64,000 bases of DNA from NCBI GenBank assembly GCA_039000515.1, contig JBCFYV010011135.1:18744178-18808177 (forward strand). The letters run 5' to 3'. A model generated the notes under the pieces. It was not told where the DNA came from, searched no databases, and saw only the letters and a list, made by a program, of their open reading frames with translations. Below are positions 26,612 to 40,296 of this stretch, piece by piece. Each line of letters opens with the position of its first letter. Within the stretch, counting starts at the first letter, position 1. Origin of the DNA: Timema cristinae (taxonomy: Eukaryota; Arthropoda; Insecta; Phasmatodea; Timematidae). Made by a program: the position numbers and the translations under genes.

Positions 26612-27077
26612 TCCTGACTGACTGACTGACTGACTGATTCATCATCGCCGAGCACAAACTATCAAGGCTACAAGCATGAAATTCGGACTGTATATTCATT
26701 TTGTTATTTAGGCACCCACTAAGAAAGGATTTTAGAAAATTCCACCCAAAGGGGTCAAAATAGGGGATGATAATATGTATGATAATATGTATGAAAGTCC
26801 GTCATTTTGAAATTTACATAAACAAAATTTTGTATTTCGGTTATTGACGTAAAACAAATAAATACATGTTTCAGGAATTTTGGAAATTGTATTTAATAAG
26901 GGATGAAAAAGGGGGTGAAAATTTGTATCGGACTTGCATTATTTTTGATCTGAGGTCAAGTTATGGTCATCAACGTAACGTAATATTTTAAATTAATCTG
27001 TAAATACATATATATATTTTCGTATTTGTATATAATCAACTTCCACGTGAGCAAAGCCGCGGGAAACAGCTATCTAG
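26612..27077 (+). repeat. Interspersed repeat, Helitron-like candidate, copy 2
   Basis: Same repeat as 1-442, starting TCCTGACTGACTG and ending CTAG|T. It contains a small tandem duplication of GATAATATGTAT (26767-26790) absent from copy 1. Confidence 0.5.
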
Positions 27078-27544
27078 TGTTTTTATAAGAAAGGTTGTTT
27101 CGGCAACTAGCAAAACACCGTGTGTTGACATACGCATTGAATCAGGGAAAGACACCCATTGTAATTAACAGTGCGTTGCAGAATGGTTTCTGAGAATGTG
27201 GGAGGGGAACGGGGGTGGCAAGAACACCAGTTTTTAAAAGAATACTTCAAAGTGATTTACATACTAAGCTATCGAGGTACAGTATCCTGTGAGAAGAATA
27301 TCATTCAGCTCTAGCCCCTGTTCAGTACGGAGGAGAAACCCTCTTGAAAGTCTGAGATATATCACAACCGCGCATAGTCGAGCAGCCTTCTGCTCTACAC
27401 TAGTCAAGGTTATAACAACAAAGATAGGTCATGGCATATAAATTCTGAGTCGAGACACTGATAGACTGAATAAACCACTTTTTTTTTAAAAATTCGTTTA
27501 ACTTGATCTAAAAACCTATATAATTTTTATACACTTTTATATTA

Positions 27545-27990
27545 ATTAACTCGCTTTGCTCTTTGTAGGCTCCGCCCCCAAACACCCAGTGGTTATAAAC
27601 TAATTTAATTCCAGCATTGTTTTGAAGATTGATTTATTTTTACCATTTAATAATCTAGCTGTCCCATAAGTGTGTCAGAATATTAAATAACGTGTGAAAA
27701 ATGTGTAAGATATATTTATAATCAAAAAATCTAGTTCTGGTGCAATCCTATTTTTTTTATAGGTCTTAGCGTTTAGCCACAAGAGACCTTCAAAGAAAGG
27801 TCGGTACCGACTTTAAAGTTGCTCCACCATTTTGAAATTTTTTCGGGGGCTAATTTTTGTCAAACCTTTTGAAACTTTCCCGTCGGTTACAGACTAGAAG
27901 CTAGAAATTTGGCAAATTTCGAGTTTCTAGCTCTTCTGGAAGTGAGTAAACATTAATGTCATTGAGTGAGTGAGTCAGCCATGTGGCTTT
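27545..27990 (+). repeat. Interspersed repeat D, copy 1
   Basis: CTCGCTTTGCTCTTTGTAGGCTCCGCCCCCAAAC ... TCCGTCGGTTACAG-like ... AGTGAGTGAGTCAGCCAT matches 55893-56225. Non-coding; class unknown. Confidence 0.7.
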
Positions 27991-28229
27991 ATTTTATATT
28001 TATAAATAAGATCAGAACTAGCCACACAATTATTGGCCGCTGACTACCCATCCCACTGAGCTATGCTGACAAGTAGGCGCATGGGATGGGGAAGTAGCGA
28101 CAGTGTGGTTATATCTGTAACCTATTTATTATACACATTTTATTATTTCTCACACAAATTATACAAATGTTAAATATAAAATTAATAAACCCTATGTTAT
28201 ATTAAGGCCCTAGAGAATTTGGCTATTCT

Positions 28230-28465
28230 AGTGAAAATATGTACAATTGGAAGTTATAGCCCTAAAAGCTAGCGGATATTGAGGTTCGATCCTATTTGGG
28301 CTTACAGAGGGTGGTTTTCTCTAAATGATTTTTTACTTTCTCTTTCCCCATGAAAATGTGGGCACACTTTATTTAAATTAAAGCTTCCTAATCCATAATA
28401 CATTAAAATAATTAGTATATTGGCATATAAACCTAACGGCTACTAAGATGCGGCGATAAAAAAAT
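28230..28465 (+). mobile_element. SINE family 2 copy (degraded)
   Basis: Contains GAGGTTCGATCC (B box), TTTCCCCATGAAAATG.GGGCACACTTTATTTAAATTAA.CTTCCTAATCC and the shared tail TATAAACCTAACGGCTACTAAGATGCGGCG. Other family-2 copies, of varying completeness, lie near 33770-34000, 41764-42005, 43590-43800, 45890-46115, 48455-48692 and 57145-57370. Confidence 0.6.
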
Positions 28466-28801
28466 GGAACGTACTAAAAACACCCTAATCTGCTGGAACG
28501 TGTACTAATCGTCCAGTTCATCTAGTTGAGGGTGTTTTATAGCTCTAGGTGGTTTTGAGCCCTCCCAACACGTGATTGTTGGTACATTTATTTTAAAATC
28601 GTCTTTTAGCTATCGGATGATTAAATATGGTTGGACTGTATGAATATAGTAAGACATAAGCAATACATTTTTAAAAATATTTTTATCTACTTATGTTCTG
28701 ACATTGATTATGTTATCTACTGGGCCTAACATTGGTGTCCATATGGTCTAAGTTGTCACATTTGCAATAGATTGGATGGTCGATGATGGGAAGATCTAGA
28801 A

Positions 28802-28803
<2 letters not shown>

Positions 28804-28848
<45 letters not shown>

Positions 28849-28883
28849 GCACCGCGTCTTACTACCCATTCGGGTTATACGCT
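28804..28883 (-). mobile_element. SINE family 1, extremely 5'-truncated insertion
   Basis: Only the (ATT)n tail and about 35 bases of 3' end (AGCACCGCGTCTTACTACCCATTCGGGTTATACGCT, minus orientation) are present, flanked by a perfect 13-bp duplication AAGATCTAGAATA at 28791-28803 and 28884-28896. Confidence 0.85.
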
Positions 28884-29553
28884 AAGATCTAGAATAGATA
28901 CTCGAGTTTGTTGTATTGGGAGTGTTTCATATTAAATGTTTTTTTCCCTAATCACACTTAAGGTAAATGTAGTTTAATACCATCTAAATTCTACATTGCT
29001 GCCTTATTACTTTAAATACGCAAGTATTCCAAACATACAGTCAACCATGACGAAAAATAAAACCTTTTCTTTATTTTTTAGAACCATGTCTTACTACCCA
29101 TGCAGGCTATAAACCTAAGTATAAATTATTCTTATTAATAAGGGATAATTAAGTTTGAAATTAAAGGAAGCGTATGCACCGTCATCTGCTTGTAAGGGGA
29201 GTGGAAAACCAAATCTTAGTACAACCCACTGGGGTTTTAGCAACGATCTCTTAATCAGCAGTGGTATATTTTATTGTGAGAATTATGTCCTAGTCTAGGC
29301 GAACACAAACTAGAGTAAATGTACGGTCAGACTGGGCGAGTGAGCGAGTGGCTAAAAATAATCTGGAATACATTGGTTGTAGTGAGAAGTGAACATATCG
29401 GAGCATGCTCGCTTGAGAGATAGAACTGGTTCTATTTTAGCAGCGTTCGGTCGCTCGAGCCGGAACAGTCTAGCTTACAGGCGCTGGGCAGTATTATTGT
29501 ATTTTGGTTCATTGAATTCTAGGAAATCTTCTCAATTTGAAAATATATTGAAC

Positions 29554-29598
<45 letters not shown>

Positions 29599-29959
29599 GA
29601 TAAGCTCAGCACACTTTCTATTAAAGGCATAATTTAATAGGTAAGATCATAAATGAATATATATGTAGAACCGATATATTAATACTTTATTTTATAATAA
29701 AAGTAGGTTTTTACAAATAAGAATCACCACTCATAATTATTACTTTTTTCTCATACCTTGGAGAGAAAGTATCATGACCGTAAAAAAAAAAGCTGGACAT
29801 GAGATTTTAACAAATGTTGACTCCCTTAAACCGAAAATGTTGTTTTTGAATTGCCGTCTGTGTGTTTATCAGTAGTTTGGGCTAGAGTCGAGACTATCTT
29901 ACCAATACTTGTTATCTGGCTCTGGCCATCCTTTTCCACATGTTTACTGGAAAAAGCTA

Positions 29960-30012
<53 letters not shown>

Positions 30013-31538
30013 ATAACGTACTTAAACATTCTTAAATTTACACATGGGACAATGTATGAGGAAACCATAAAATAAAAGTGTTATTCAAATTATATTGTTG
30101 CATATTAATGATGTAATATAAGTTATCATTTCAAAATACTCACCTTTTGATCCTCAGGTGAATATAATTATAGAGTAATAATAATAATAATAATAATAGA
30201 TACCCTTTAAAGTAAGTTTGTATTTAAATAAATATTGTATTTTTTAATGAAATAAATATTCATCAGATAATATTAATAAAAAGCTTAAGACTTTTTTTCA
30301 CTCAAAAATAATTTATTGTCATATGGTAACATTAAATAAAAAATATTGTAGCTAAATTTCGGCTTGTTAAATATATTTGAACATATATATTTAAGATTGA
30401 TCTAACCTTAATAGAATGAGGGACATTATTTAGGTATTGGAATAATTAAATAATTAAAATGGTATATTTCTGAAATAAAATATCAAGTAATAGACATTTT
30501 CTAGGTTATCATATTTTTTCTTTTATGACTTGAATTAGTTTTTGGACATCAATGGTTAATTTGAGGTTGGATTGAGCTATAATGACAATATGGAACAACC
30601 TCAACCTTTGAAAAAAAATCCTCCATTTATTCTCTGCAATTATAAAGAATTTTGAATTTTTCCTAGTAAAAATATTGTGAATATTTCACCATGAAAACTC
30701 AAAGTGACTATTTGGACACTGCTTTAACAATAATTGATGTTTTAAGTCACTTTGGAAAATTTTTCACTTTGTTCTTGAATATTGAAAATCACAATCTTAG
30801 TTTTACATCTGTGTTAAAAAGATGCCAAAATATATAGTCCTTGCTAACAATAGAAAAATGTTTAATTTCACTGCTTTCTGGGACAGTACAAACAAATTTA
30901 TAAATTGAATATGAAATGTATATTAAAGGGGAAGAATACAAATTCCAATTTTGGTCACATAAAACATCTGATAAACTGAAAGGGAAAATGTATTAAATAA
31001 TAAAAGAAAGAAAATAGGCATATAAAATAGTAGAAACTGAATATGAAAGCAGAATCTTCTTTTAAAAGTCAACTGTCATCTTTAAAACTCCCGTCGTATG
31101 TATTTCACAAAAAAATATCTCTTTATTTCGTTTTTCACCATTTCTGAGATCTCATTGCTTTGACGTAATGTTCTAGTTTTCTTATTGACATAAGAATAAC
31201 TCTAAAAATCGTGGTAGTGATGAAATGCTATCGTGCAATAAAAATCCGTTGACTTCGGCTGTATTTGATCCCACAAACATTGGATATAGAGTCGAGCACA
31301 TTAACCAAATACCACCAAGTACACGGTTGTGATAGGGGTAAATATAGTACAGTTAAAATAAATCTACCTCATTTACTTGGAGGTAAAGTTGGAAATGATT
31401 AAATGATTCACGCTCAGTGTTGAGTTTGATGGTGATCTTATGCCTATATGCCTATATTTTTAACAATCACAATCTTTGCAATGTCTTAATTTAATAATGA
31501 ATAGCTGTTTCCTTGTTTGGTAGTCAATCCATCTAATG

Positions 31539-32674
31539 CATTGGTTCTTAATGTCACGTGACCCTTTGAGATTATGACAAAGACCATGGGCCCCCTCTGC
31601 AAAATGCACTGATACAAAATTTTACACTATTTGTACTTGTTTAAGAGTAAAATGATTACATTGACATCAAAATGATAAAAACAACCTTTACAACAAATTA
31701 TGTCTCTCAATTTACATATTCATACAGTAATAAAGAGTCACTTTTTATTAAAATAAACTTATATAAATCAAAATGAACGGCTAAAAATTGAAGTAAAATT
31801 CTGTTCAAAAGTAAAATTCAATAAGAGAGCTGATGTTTAATTTGAATAGGAACCTAAAGTTGTGGAGTTGTATTTGTCAGTGTAGTGCTTGACCTCCAAT
31901 TTATTTAAGATTTTGTGATGATGGCAGAAAATGCTAAAAACCTTGCCTCACAAAGATAAGGAATCAGGAGAATCAGGAGAATCGGATTGGGGAAAGGAAC
32001 ACCAGAAATCTACAAAACTCTTTGGGTTAAATTATTGGTGAAAATTTTCCTTTGTCTTTAAATCAATGAGGACATCTTTGGCTAGGTACGGTATGTAAAA
32101 TTGATTCTGCTTATATATATAAGAAAAGGATTTAAAATTAACGATTCAACTTGAAGATTTACTGAAAAGAAAAAACCTTCGAATTATGAATTTTTGCGAT
32201 GTTTCCGGGTGTCTACAGATATTTGACTTCTGAGAACTTGACAAGGATTTATCAACCTCTATTCAAGCATGGGGAAAAACTTCCTCAAGTTTTGAAAAGT
32301 CTTCAAGTATTGGAAAGTTCACATACTTACCACCTCCAATATACTCATACAGAGTTGAAACTTAGCCAAAAATGCTCGTAGTTTTTCGGAAGCATCCATA
32401 AAAGGTACATCAGTGTCATGAATTGAAAGATTTAATTAATCCTTGTTGCCAAAAATTTCTTAAATGTAAGCCAAGCAATTAATTAACTCCGATTTGTCAA
32501 ATTGTTTTGAGATTGGGCTTTCATTTTCTCTAAAATATTACTAAACTTATACCCAAATATCATTCGAAATCTTTAATACCTGTGATTTGTAGGGCCAGAG
32601 CTATTTTATCAGATCCACTGAAGCCAATCCATGGACACCTCAAGGGACTGTTGAACCCCAGTTCAGAGCCCCTG
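31539..32674. mobile_element. Probable hAT-type DNA transposon remnant
   Basis: Ends are imperfect inverted repeats (CATTGGTTCTTAATGTCACGTG and the complement of CCCCAGTTCAGAGCCCCTG), similar to hAT ends, flanked by 8-base near-duplicates (ATCTAATG, GATTAATG; 6 of 8 match). About 1.1 kb of interior with no intact transposase frame. Tentative. Confidence 0.35.
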
Positions 32675-33183
32675 GATTAATGTGGGATTTTCACAAAAGG
32701 TTGGGCTGCCATTAGAAAGGGGAATGTAGGTAAGGAACTTGAATCTGAGGCAGGTGTACTAGGGGTATTAGATCCCCCAAAATTGTGTATAATTCACCCT
32801 CCATGTAAATGAGGATATGTACCTATAGATCTAATATTCTTCATCCCAATCCCATTATTATAGATGAAAACAAAGTAGCTGGTGATATAAATTTTGCAAA
32901 AATATAGAATTTTTAATATTTCATAAGATTTTACATCAACAATTTCCCACTTCCTGTCGAAGTAAATACAGTTATACTTCATATACAATTATAATTTCAT
33001 TATTCCTGATCCATAAGTGTAGTATGGTGTGAACCAGAATAAATGTTAGAAAATAATCGTAGATTCTTTTTAAAAAAGTATAGTTTTAGCTGGTACAAAA
33101 TCTCTAAAAACCAGATATAAGTAAACCCTCGTTGAATATCCTTTACAAAGAAAAAATATACATACTTACGTATTATATTGTAA

Positions 33184-33616
33184 ACTAGCCCCCTTCCTGT
33201 AAAAATATATTGTAAAGAATCCTGTAAAACAAAGCTTCAAATCATCCATCATGTCAATATAAAAACAACTTTTTTCCCTTTAAAAAAAAAAAAATACAGT
33301 CCTACCATCACTGTATAGCCCCCTCCCTCTTTTTATCCTCCCTCCTATTTTCATCTCATTCCTCTTTCCTCACCCCTGCCCCCCACCCGCTTCAGCAAAC
33401 CCACTTTTTTTTTTCCAACGACTATATTATATACTATCGACATTTTTATTAGGAATAAATTAAATTTTCAAAATAGAATATAGCCTATGTTACTTGCTGA
33501 TAATGTAGCTTTATATTGGTGAGATAATTTTTAAAATCAGTACAGTAGTTTTTGAGTTCATCCATTACAAACAAAAAACAATTCAAATATTTACTCTTTA
33601 TATAATAGTATAGATA
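33184..33616 (+). repeat. Interspersed repeat C, uninterrupted copy
   Basis: Same order as the two halves flanking the Polinton but joined at CCAACGACTATA(T)TATATACTATCGACATTTTT. It serves as a paralogous empty site. Class unknown; the end CTTTATATAATAGTATAGAT is typical of a non-autonomous element terminus. Confidence 0.75.
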
Positions 33617-34487
33617 TGTATACGGACAATATTATTGGACAGTATTTTTTAAGTTTGGGGTCATGTAAAACAAGGAGGGTTGAAAATGTTGGCGATTACA
33701 ATAATTTTTCTTAATGAGAAAGAAAAAATCTCTGAACAAGATAATTAAAATATCAACTAGCTTCATTGGCCAAATTGTCTTAGGCATCATTCGCGCAACC
33801 AAATAGACTGTCGATGATTGGATTATAAGAGTTTGATTCCTGGTCAGGAAAGCTAAGGGTTAATCTACCTTTAATTTGTTTCCACATTCTCTCCATGCAA
33901 ATGCTGGTAGACCCATATTACTTCCTCATCTTTATAATCCGTAAATATGAGCGTAATTAGTAAAACGCCTGTAACCCGTACGTGTAGTAATACGTGGAAA
34001 TTATTTAACTCTAAATATATTAAAAGTAATTTATATTTGTTTATTATGATCTGTTTACACCCTGTAGTAAATTCCACTTCAACAAAAAAAAAATCTAGAA
34101 AATCAAATAAGCATCAAATATGACGTTATTGCGTTGGATCAAGAACATAAATTATATTAAAACATCCCTTCTGACGTGTATTCATATAAGACTGTATCTA
34201 AATTGTTTTGGGGAAATTACATTTTTCCCCTTCGAATGACAACAGAGCTATATACACCCTTGAGTATATTTTATGTCACACACTCAACAGTAACAAAAAA
34301 AAGTTGACGCCTATCTTCTATTTCTTTATATAAGATTCCTTCCATCAACTCTAATGTAAAATATGACCTATTTCACGTTTTTTTTTCCCCTATTTTTTTA
34401 TCCAGAGAATTTTCAAGTGTTCATAGGTCTGAGGCTAAGCCCTGGCAAATCAAGAAGATATTGACCAGCTTGTAGCCAAGCCATAAC

Positions 34488-34545
34488 CCCCCCCCCCCCC
34501 CCCCACTTCCAACCCACCAACCTTTTTTTTTTTTTTTTTTCTTCT
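34488..34545 (+). repeat. Homopolymer C run followed by T run
   Basis: About 17 consecutive Cs at 34488-34504, then a run of about 18 Ts at 34523-34540. The C run could form an i-motif/G-quadruplex pair. Low-complexity, non-coding. Confidence 0.7.
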
Positions 34546-35236
34546 TTACTTATCTGGACCAAAGTATCCCTGGCCTCTCCGATTTCCTTTCATCCTCACT
34601 ATTTTTTTTTTTCAAAGGCTCCGGCAATCTTAAAAACAGAGGCAAAAAAAACCAGTAGGGACCCCACTAGGGTTCAAGTACAAGCAGATAAGGGACTTAC
34701 GGGGGTTTTCCGGTTCTTTGTCTTTGAGTGTTATCCTTCAAGTTGGTGGAGGAGAAGCGAAATACACAACCAAATAAAAGATAGGAAGAGAAGAAGAATA
34801 AAAAAACCTGTAAAACAAAGTGAAATTGGAAGAGAAGAAATAAGCCGGAAAATGGGAAAACACAATTGGAATAAACAAAATATAGACTAATCTAATATTT
34901 GAGTAAATAAATATTTATTTACATTTGATGGATGTGAAAGGATGATTATATGGAGTAAATGAAAAAAAGGAACCAATAAAAAGGGAAGTTATAATTTGGA
35001 GGTGAGGATAAGGAATGGTAAAAAAAAGAGCGTTCTGAAATTTATAAATGTTAAATAGGTTGATTTAGTAGTATAGTAAAGAGGAAAACATAATTTATTT
35101 TATAATATAAGCCCATTAAAGTGAACTAATAATACCATTTGTACTTTTTCAAATATACTAGTAAAAAGTGTTTAAATCAATTTGGTGTTTGACCTCAAGA
35201 TTATGATTAACATTGCATTCTAGAATTTTTTATACA

Positions 35237-35480
35237 ACCTTTTTTGATCTTTAGTCTTCCATGAAGACATGTTTCTGTGTTGTATGTTACATCATCTTCA
35301 GGTCTTATTTATGATGACGGTGATTTGTGTAAAATACATAATAATAATTCAAAATTTCACAAACCTTCCAGCAATATGTATATTAAACAAATCATCGTCA
35401 TCATAAATATGACCTGAATATGGTATAGCATATAACACCGAAACATATCGTCACAGAAGATAAAAGATCAAATAAGGAGA
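35237..35480. repeat. Long imperfect inverted repeat (foldback)
   Basis: 35237-35330 and 35388-35480 are reverse complements with scattered mismatches (TGATCTTT.GTCTTC..TGA..A.ATGTTTC.GTGTT; CAGGTC.TATTTATGATGACG.TGATTTGT), separated by about 60 bases. Could be a MITE or foldback element. Confidence 0.6.
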
Positions 35481-36116
35481 AGAGAATAAAATAATTGAAA
35501 ATAAGATTTAATTTGATCATTTAACCAATAAATATGAACATTGTTTCAAAAAATATGCTGTCCCTCTGTATGTCTTGTGGTTCATAAGGGTAGAAAAAAA
35601 TGGATTTATGGATGCTATTAAAAACTTGATATATAAATGTTTTATGGCCGAACATCAAAGTTATTCTTGATTTGATTTTAGAGATTAAGTTCAGATCAGC
35701 TTTAATGATTAATTTTTTTTAAATTAAAAATAAAATAAAAATGGTTCTTAAGATATTAAAAACAGAAAAAAAAGGGGAGTGCTTGACATGACTATTAGGA
35801 ATGTTTATTTGTTTTTTCTAAATACAAGTTATTTGTGGGTAGTTCCATGATTAAAGTTTTTTGAGAATTTAATTTAAAAAATGGGTTTTTAAGAAGAATA
35901 TTTCGTATCAAAATAATGTTTATTTTCCCCCACATAAATCTTTTTTCTCGTCACCACATCTTAACAACCGTTTGAATTGTTCGCAGAGGGGTTTAACCAC
36001 GATCTCCCCATAATCGTTAGAGCGGTATATTAAGAGAACTAATTTATTAAAGATTCGGCCACTGAAGTAGGTAATATTTAGTAAAGGAATTACCTATTTT
36101 TATTTTTCAGAAACTA

Positions 36117-36394
36117 TTATTATTATTAGCACCGCGTCTTACTACCCGTTCGGGTTATACTCACTTACGCTAATGTGTAATGGTAGGGTGATTGTGAGAT
36201 GAAATGAAGGACCTAAAGTTTAACGTGGAATCCGAACAACGGTGGAGACCTGGCATTCCTCACATTCACAAGATATCTTGTCAGAGGTGAAGGAAGGGTT
36301 TGGTAATCAGATAAATCTTTTCTGGGACCGAGGATTGAACCCCAGCCGCCAGCATAGAGGTCTGACACCTTACCCCTAGACCACCAGGTCACCA
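36117..36394 (-). mobile_element. SINE family 1, full-length copy
   Basis: Minus orientation: (ATT)n AGCACCGCGTCTTACTACCCGTTCGGG at the left, tRNA-like head ending CCACCAGGTCACC at the right. Confidence 0.85.
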
Positions 36395-36899
36395 TTTCAG
36401 AAACTATTAAATAAAAAATATACAATAGTGAAATCAATTTTTTTAAATATTGAAATCAAATCTATATTTTTATAATTACAGATGTGCCAGTGAGCACGTA
36501 GAATAAACACAAAAAAATACAATTTTGTGACTATAGACCTATATTAGTTAATAATAATTAATTTATAATATTTACTTATATATTTAGTTATCAAATATTA
36601 GATTTTTAATTTTTAATATTTGTTTAAAATATTTATTTTTTTATTTTAAAGCAGATCAATATATTTGTATCCAAGTTTTTAGCGTGTATTTTTGCCCTAC
36701 ATGACCAAAAGTAATCTGTCTGATTACGGGCATTTAAAACCTATTAATTTTTAATTTTATTTTTATATAATCGAATCTCACCATATGTTAAGGCTACGTG
36801 CATATTTAAATAATTGCGTTAATGGAGTCGACCCTTAGATGATCCAACCGGGACTCGAAAGGCAATTTTTCCTTCATCATTAGCCCAGTCCAACATTTG

Positions 36900-37045
36900 A
36901 GTGACAACTTGGCCACTGAAGCGGGGGAAAATTCTATATATTTTAGTGAGTGACCACTTGGCCACTGAAGCGGGGGAAAATTCTATATATTATAGTGAGT
37001 GACCACTTGGCCACTGAAGCGAGAGGAAAACTCTATTTATTTTAA
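36900..37045 (+). repeat. Three tandem copies of a 56-base unit
   Basis: GTGACCACTTGGCCACTGAAGCGGGGGAAAATTCTATATATT recurs at about 36901, 36957 and 37004. Its TTGGCCACTGAAGCG core resembles the head of SINE family 2, so it may be an amplified SINE end. Confidence 0.7.
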
Positions 37046-39986
37046 ATATGATTTCCTCTAACGATGATGAAAGGAAGTTTGAAGATCTGAGTGTTTGTTC
37101 TAGAACTATATTTTTTTATCTGTCAGGGATGTAAAAGGAATGTATCGGGGACATTCGGATCCCCCTCCCCTTTTCTAGTATTTGATTAGGTCAATATATA
37201 GACCTACATATACAAATTTATTTGGTATAAAGTTATAGTACAATTTTTAACAGACACCCGCCACCAATTAAAATCGGCTTCTTACAACTTTAGTAACTAT
37301 ATAACTTTTATTAAGGGCACCCCCTACTTAAAGGGAAATATAACTCTTCTATATCTCATGTAGGAATAGCAGGTATGAAGCAAAAAAACAAACAAATATA
37401 CACGCATATATAACAAACAATAAATAAATAATATTATTCTTTAAATATATTCTAATAAGTTGATACCTTACTCTAAAAGATTTTTATTTGTTTACCTGTG
37501 TTTTTAACATTTACCATACATTCCGTTATGAGGACATTTTGATACCGTTCCAATAAATTTGGCCTTTAACAATATTTTAAAATAACAAAATTAATTACAA
37601 AAAACTTTATAAATAGCGTAGGATTTATGGACGCTTCTCGGTTAATCGTTTGCTATCCTCTTTATTTTACAAACGTAAACATTTGTTAAGAAAAACCTTT
37701 ATTTATTTAAAATAGATTACAAATATGCCTTAAACCGTATCGGTAGTTGTATACTTATGTCCCTCTTGTGTTTGGCTGGATGGACAGGGACGTAAAGATA
37801 AGGTCTAAGTTCAAGTTTAGTTGTTCTAAATGATTGTTTTAAATGCTTTATAAATTTCTATCTATTCAAATGAAAATATACTATTCCATTAGCGTAATAT
37901 TAATGTACGCGTGTAATGTGCAGCGTATGGTACGGATTATCTCGGCTCTTAACCAACAAAATATAAATGTATCAAAACAAAATAATATACATTAGCAGAG
38001 AGCCATACTAAAAAACAAAGATCATTATATTCCACCAAATAAAATCAATGAAATAGTAATAATATGCAATATTAGAGAAATATTAATAAAAGAGGAACAT
38101 CTCTTGGTTCCCAAAGAGTTTAACAATCAACTATTATATTTTTATTAAAAAAAATATTTTATTACAAGTTTTTGATTTTTAATAGTCTTAAAACATTGAA
38201 ACAATAAGTTACTTCATATCTAAAAGATAGGTGGAGATATTATTAAAATTAGAAATTTATTCTTATGTGAACTACCTTCAAAGTAATGTTTAAGGAATAA
38301 ATTAAATACGAATAGTTATAAATTATGTTAAACAATAATTAGATACAAATTTTATTTAAAATTTGTTAAAGCAAGTTTCAATAAAAAAAAAATCTTTCTC
38401 TTTTCACCCATTAAAGCAAACTTACATTAGTTTTAAGGTTAAAATTCTAAAACAATCCTTGGAGTAGAATTTTGATCACAACTAAATACAGAGATTAAGC
38501 CTGATCAATAAAATGATTTTGTCTTTTGACCGAGATACACAAACGTAGAGCGACGGAATCGCAGACATAACTTTTTTGAGTTCGTGGTGTCATAAAATGT
38601 CGACAGCCATCAAAAACTTGAATTCAAATTTATTAATTTTTTACTATCACAATATTTCTTCTTTGTGAGAGGTCTAAAAAAAAAAGTAGAAAATAAGTTA
38701 ATTTAAGTAATCTATCTTTCCCTTGACAACAGAAACCTCTATTGTTTTTCAAGAGCATAATCTCTTGAGAACAAAGATGACTTTTTTTCGAAGAAACATT
38801 TCCTTTTGAAATTTTCGGTTCATTTGGTAAAACGTGTTGCGAATGACATTTTCAAATAATCCCTCCTACAGTTTATATTCCAATCGCTAACGACTTTTAA
38901 GTCCATGCGTGTGTTTGAACGGAATGAGGAATTAGAAAGAAACGACTCAAAAGAAGACGAATGTCATTAATCATCTGAAGAAATCATAAGCCCTCTATTC
39001 TTTGCATCTAAAATATTTGGGAGAGCTTAGTCAAAATTTTTAAAAAAGGGCTGATTATTCAAAGGACAGTAATTATCTGGACTACTCAAATTATAGATAA
39101 TTTAATATTCAAGTTAATTTTCATGGAAATATTCTTTTTTATTTAGAATATATTGAAATAAATATAGTCATATATATAATATACTAACTTAGCTTAGTGG
39201 GATGAGAACCTTACTACTTCATTTAAAAAGGAAGTTTCAATTGTTTGAACTAATCTTTAATATATTTAAAAAACCTGTAAACGAAAATCGATATCTTTCA
39301 TGTCCTGATTTCTGTTTTATCTACTAAGTTTTTTTTACCAATTTCCTGGAGATTGTAGTTTGATTCTTGAATATATATGTTGATGTGAGGTCTACATACA
39401 TTTTCCCCCTTTCTCTACATATACATTAGTATAATACATCAAAATTCTATTTTATTCATCTTGAAAGATTTGAGAAATGTGATAGATATTTGTCTTTAAA
39501 TTAATCTTTTTATAGCGTTTTTCATAAAGATTAATACTTTATTTTCCTAATAAGAATTAAATTAAAGTATTTTATTGATGGCCAATTGTTTAAAATGGCT
39601 AACTTACAATTGTTATATTATGAAAATTATTTTAATCTCATATAGTATGTTTTACCACTGACAAAGAAATAAGGATATAATTAATGCTCAAGGTTATAGA
39701 ATATTTTCCCTACATTTTGTATTCTCTCCCTAAGCCAGTCTATTTAGATTCACTCAATATTATAACTTCCTATTGTTATTTAATTAATGTAAATACATTT
39801 ATACAGGTAGATAAATCTTTTTAGTACATTTTGGTTTACAACAAAAGGCTACAATCTTAAGGATGATTTAGGCTGAATTCTGAGTAGGTGAGATCATATA
39901 AGCTTTGAGACCAAATTTTAAACCTATTTTGAATAAATTTCCTTTGTACATCCTACCAGGATTCCCATCTCAATCTATCCATCATC
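37046..39986. other. AT-rich intergenic DNA, no gene seen
   Basis: No coding segment or clear repeat boundary recognised. Confidence 0.4.
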
Positions 39987-39998
39987 GATTGACAAATA

Positions 39999-40263
39999 GG
40001 TGACCTGGTGGTCTAGGGGTAAGGTGTCGGACTTCTGTGCTGGCGGCCGGGGTTCAATCCTCGGTCCTGGCACAAATTTATCTGATTTCCTAACCCTTCC
40101 TTCACCTCCGACAAGACATCTTGTGAATGTGGGTAATGCCAGGCCTCCACCGTGGTTCGGATTCCACGTTAAACTGTAGGTCCTTCATTTCATCTCACAA
40201 CCACCCTATCATTACACATTAGCGTAAGTGCGTATAACCCTAACGGGTAGTAAGATGCGGTGC

Positions 40264-40294
<31 letters not shown>
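39999..40294 (+). mobile_element. SINE family 1, full-length copy with perfect target duplication
   Basis: Complete from GGTGACCTGG to the (AAT)n tail, flanked by the 12-bp duplication GATTGACAAATA at 39987-39998 and 40295-40306. Recent by its intact duplication. Confidence 0.92.

Positions 40295-40296
<2 letters not shown>

Larger units (their letters stand above)
27991..30600. other. AT-rich DNA with microsatellites, no gene seen
   Basis: Besides the SINE copies above it holds (ATT)n at 29557-29599, a minus-strand SINE-2 fragment near 29160-29280 and a (TA)n at 29963-30009 that produces spurious Tyr-Ile open frames on both strands. Confidence 0.6.
32675..35236. other. Intergenic DNA, no gene seen
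   Basis: Contains repeat C copy (33184-33616), a family-2 SINE fragment (33770-34000) and low-complexity runs. No supported coding region. Confidence 0.5.

Noticed and set aside
29826..30075. Tyr-Ile repeat frames on both strands
   Set aside because: Produced by the (TA)n microsatellite at 29963-30009; the same applies to 9439-9624 and 41619-41822.
36213..36437. Protein frames such as [23 protein letters not shown]
   Set aside because: The same peptide appears at 61899-62084 and 44176-44364 because it is antisense translation of SINE family 1.
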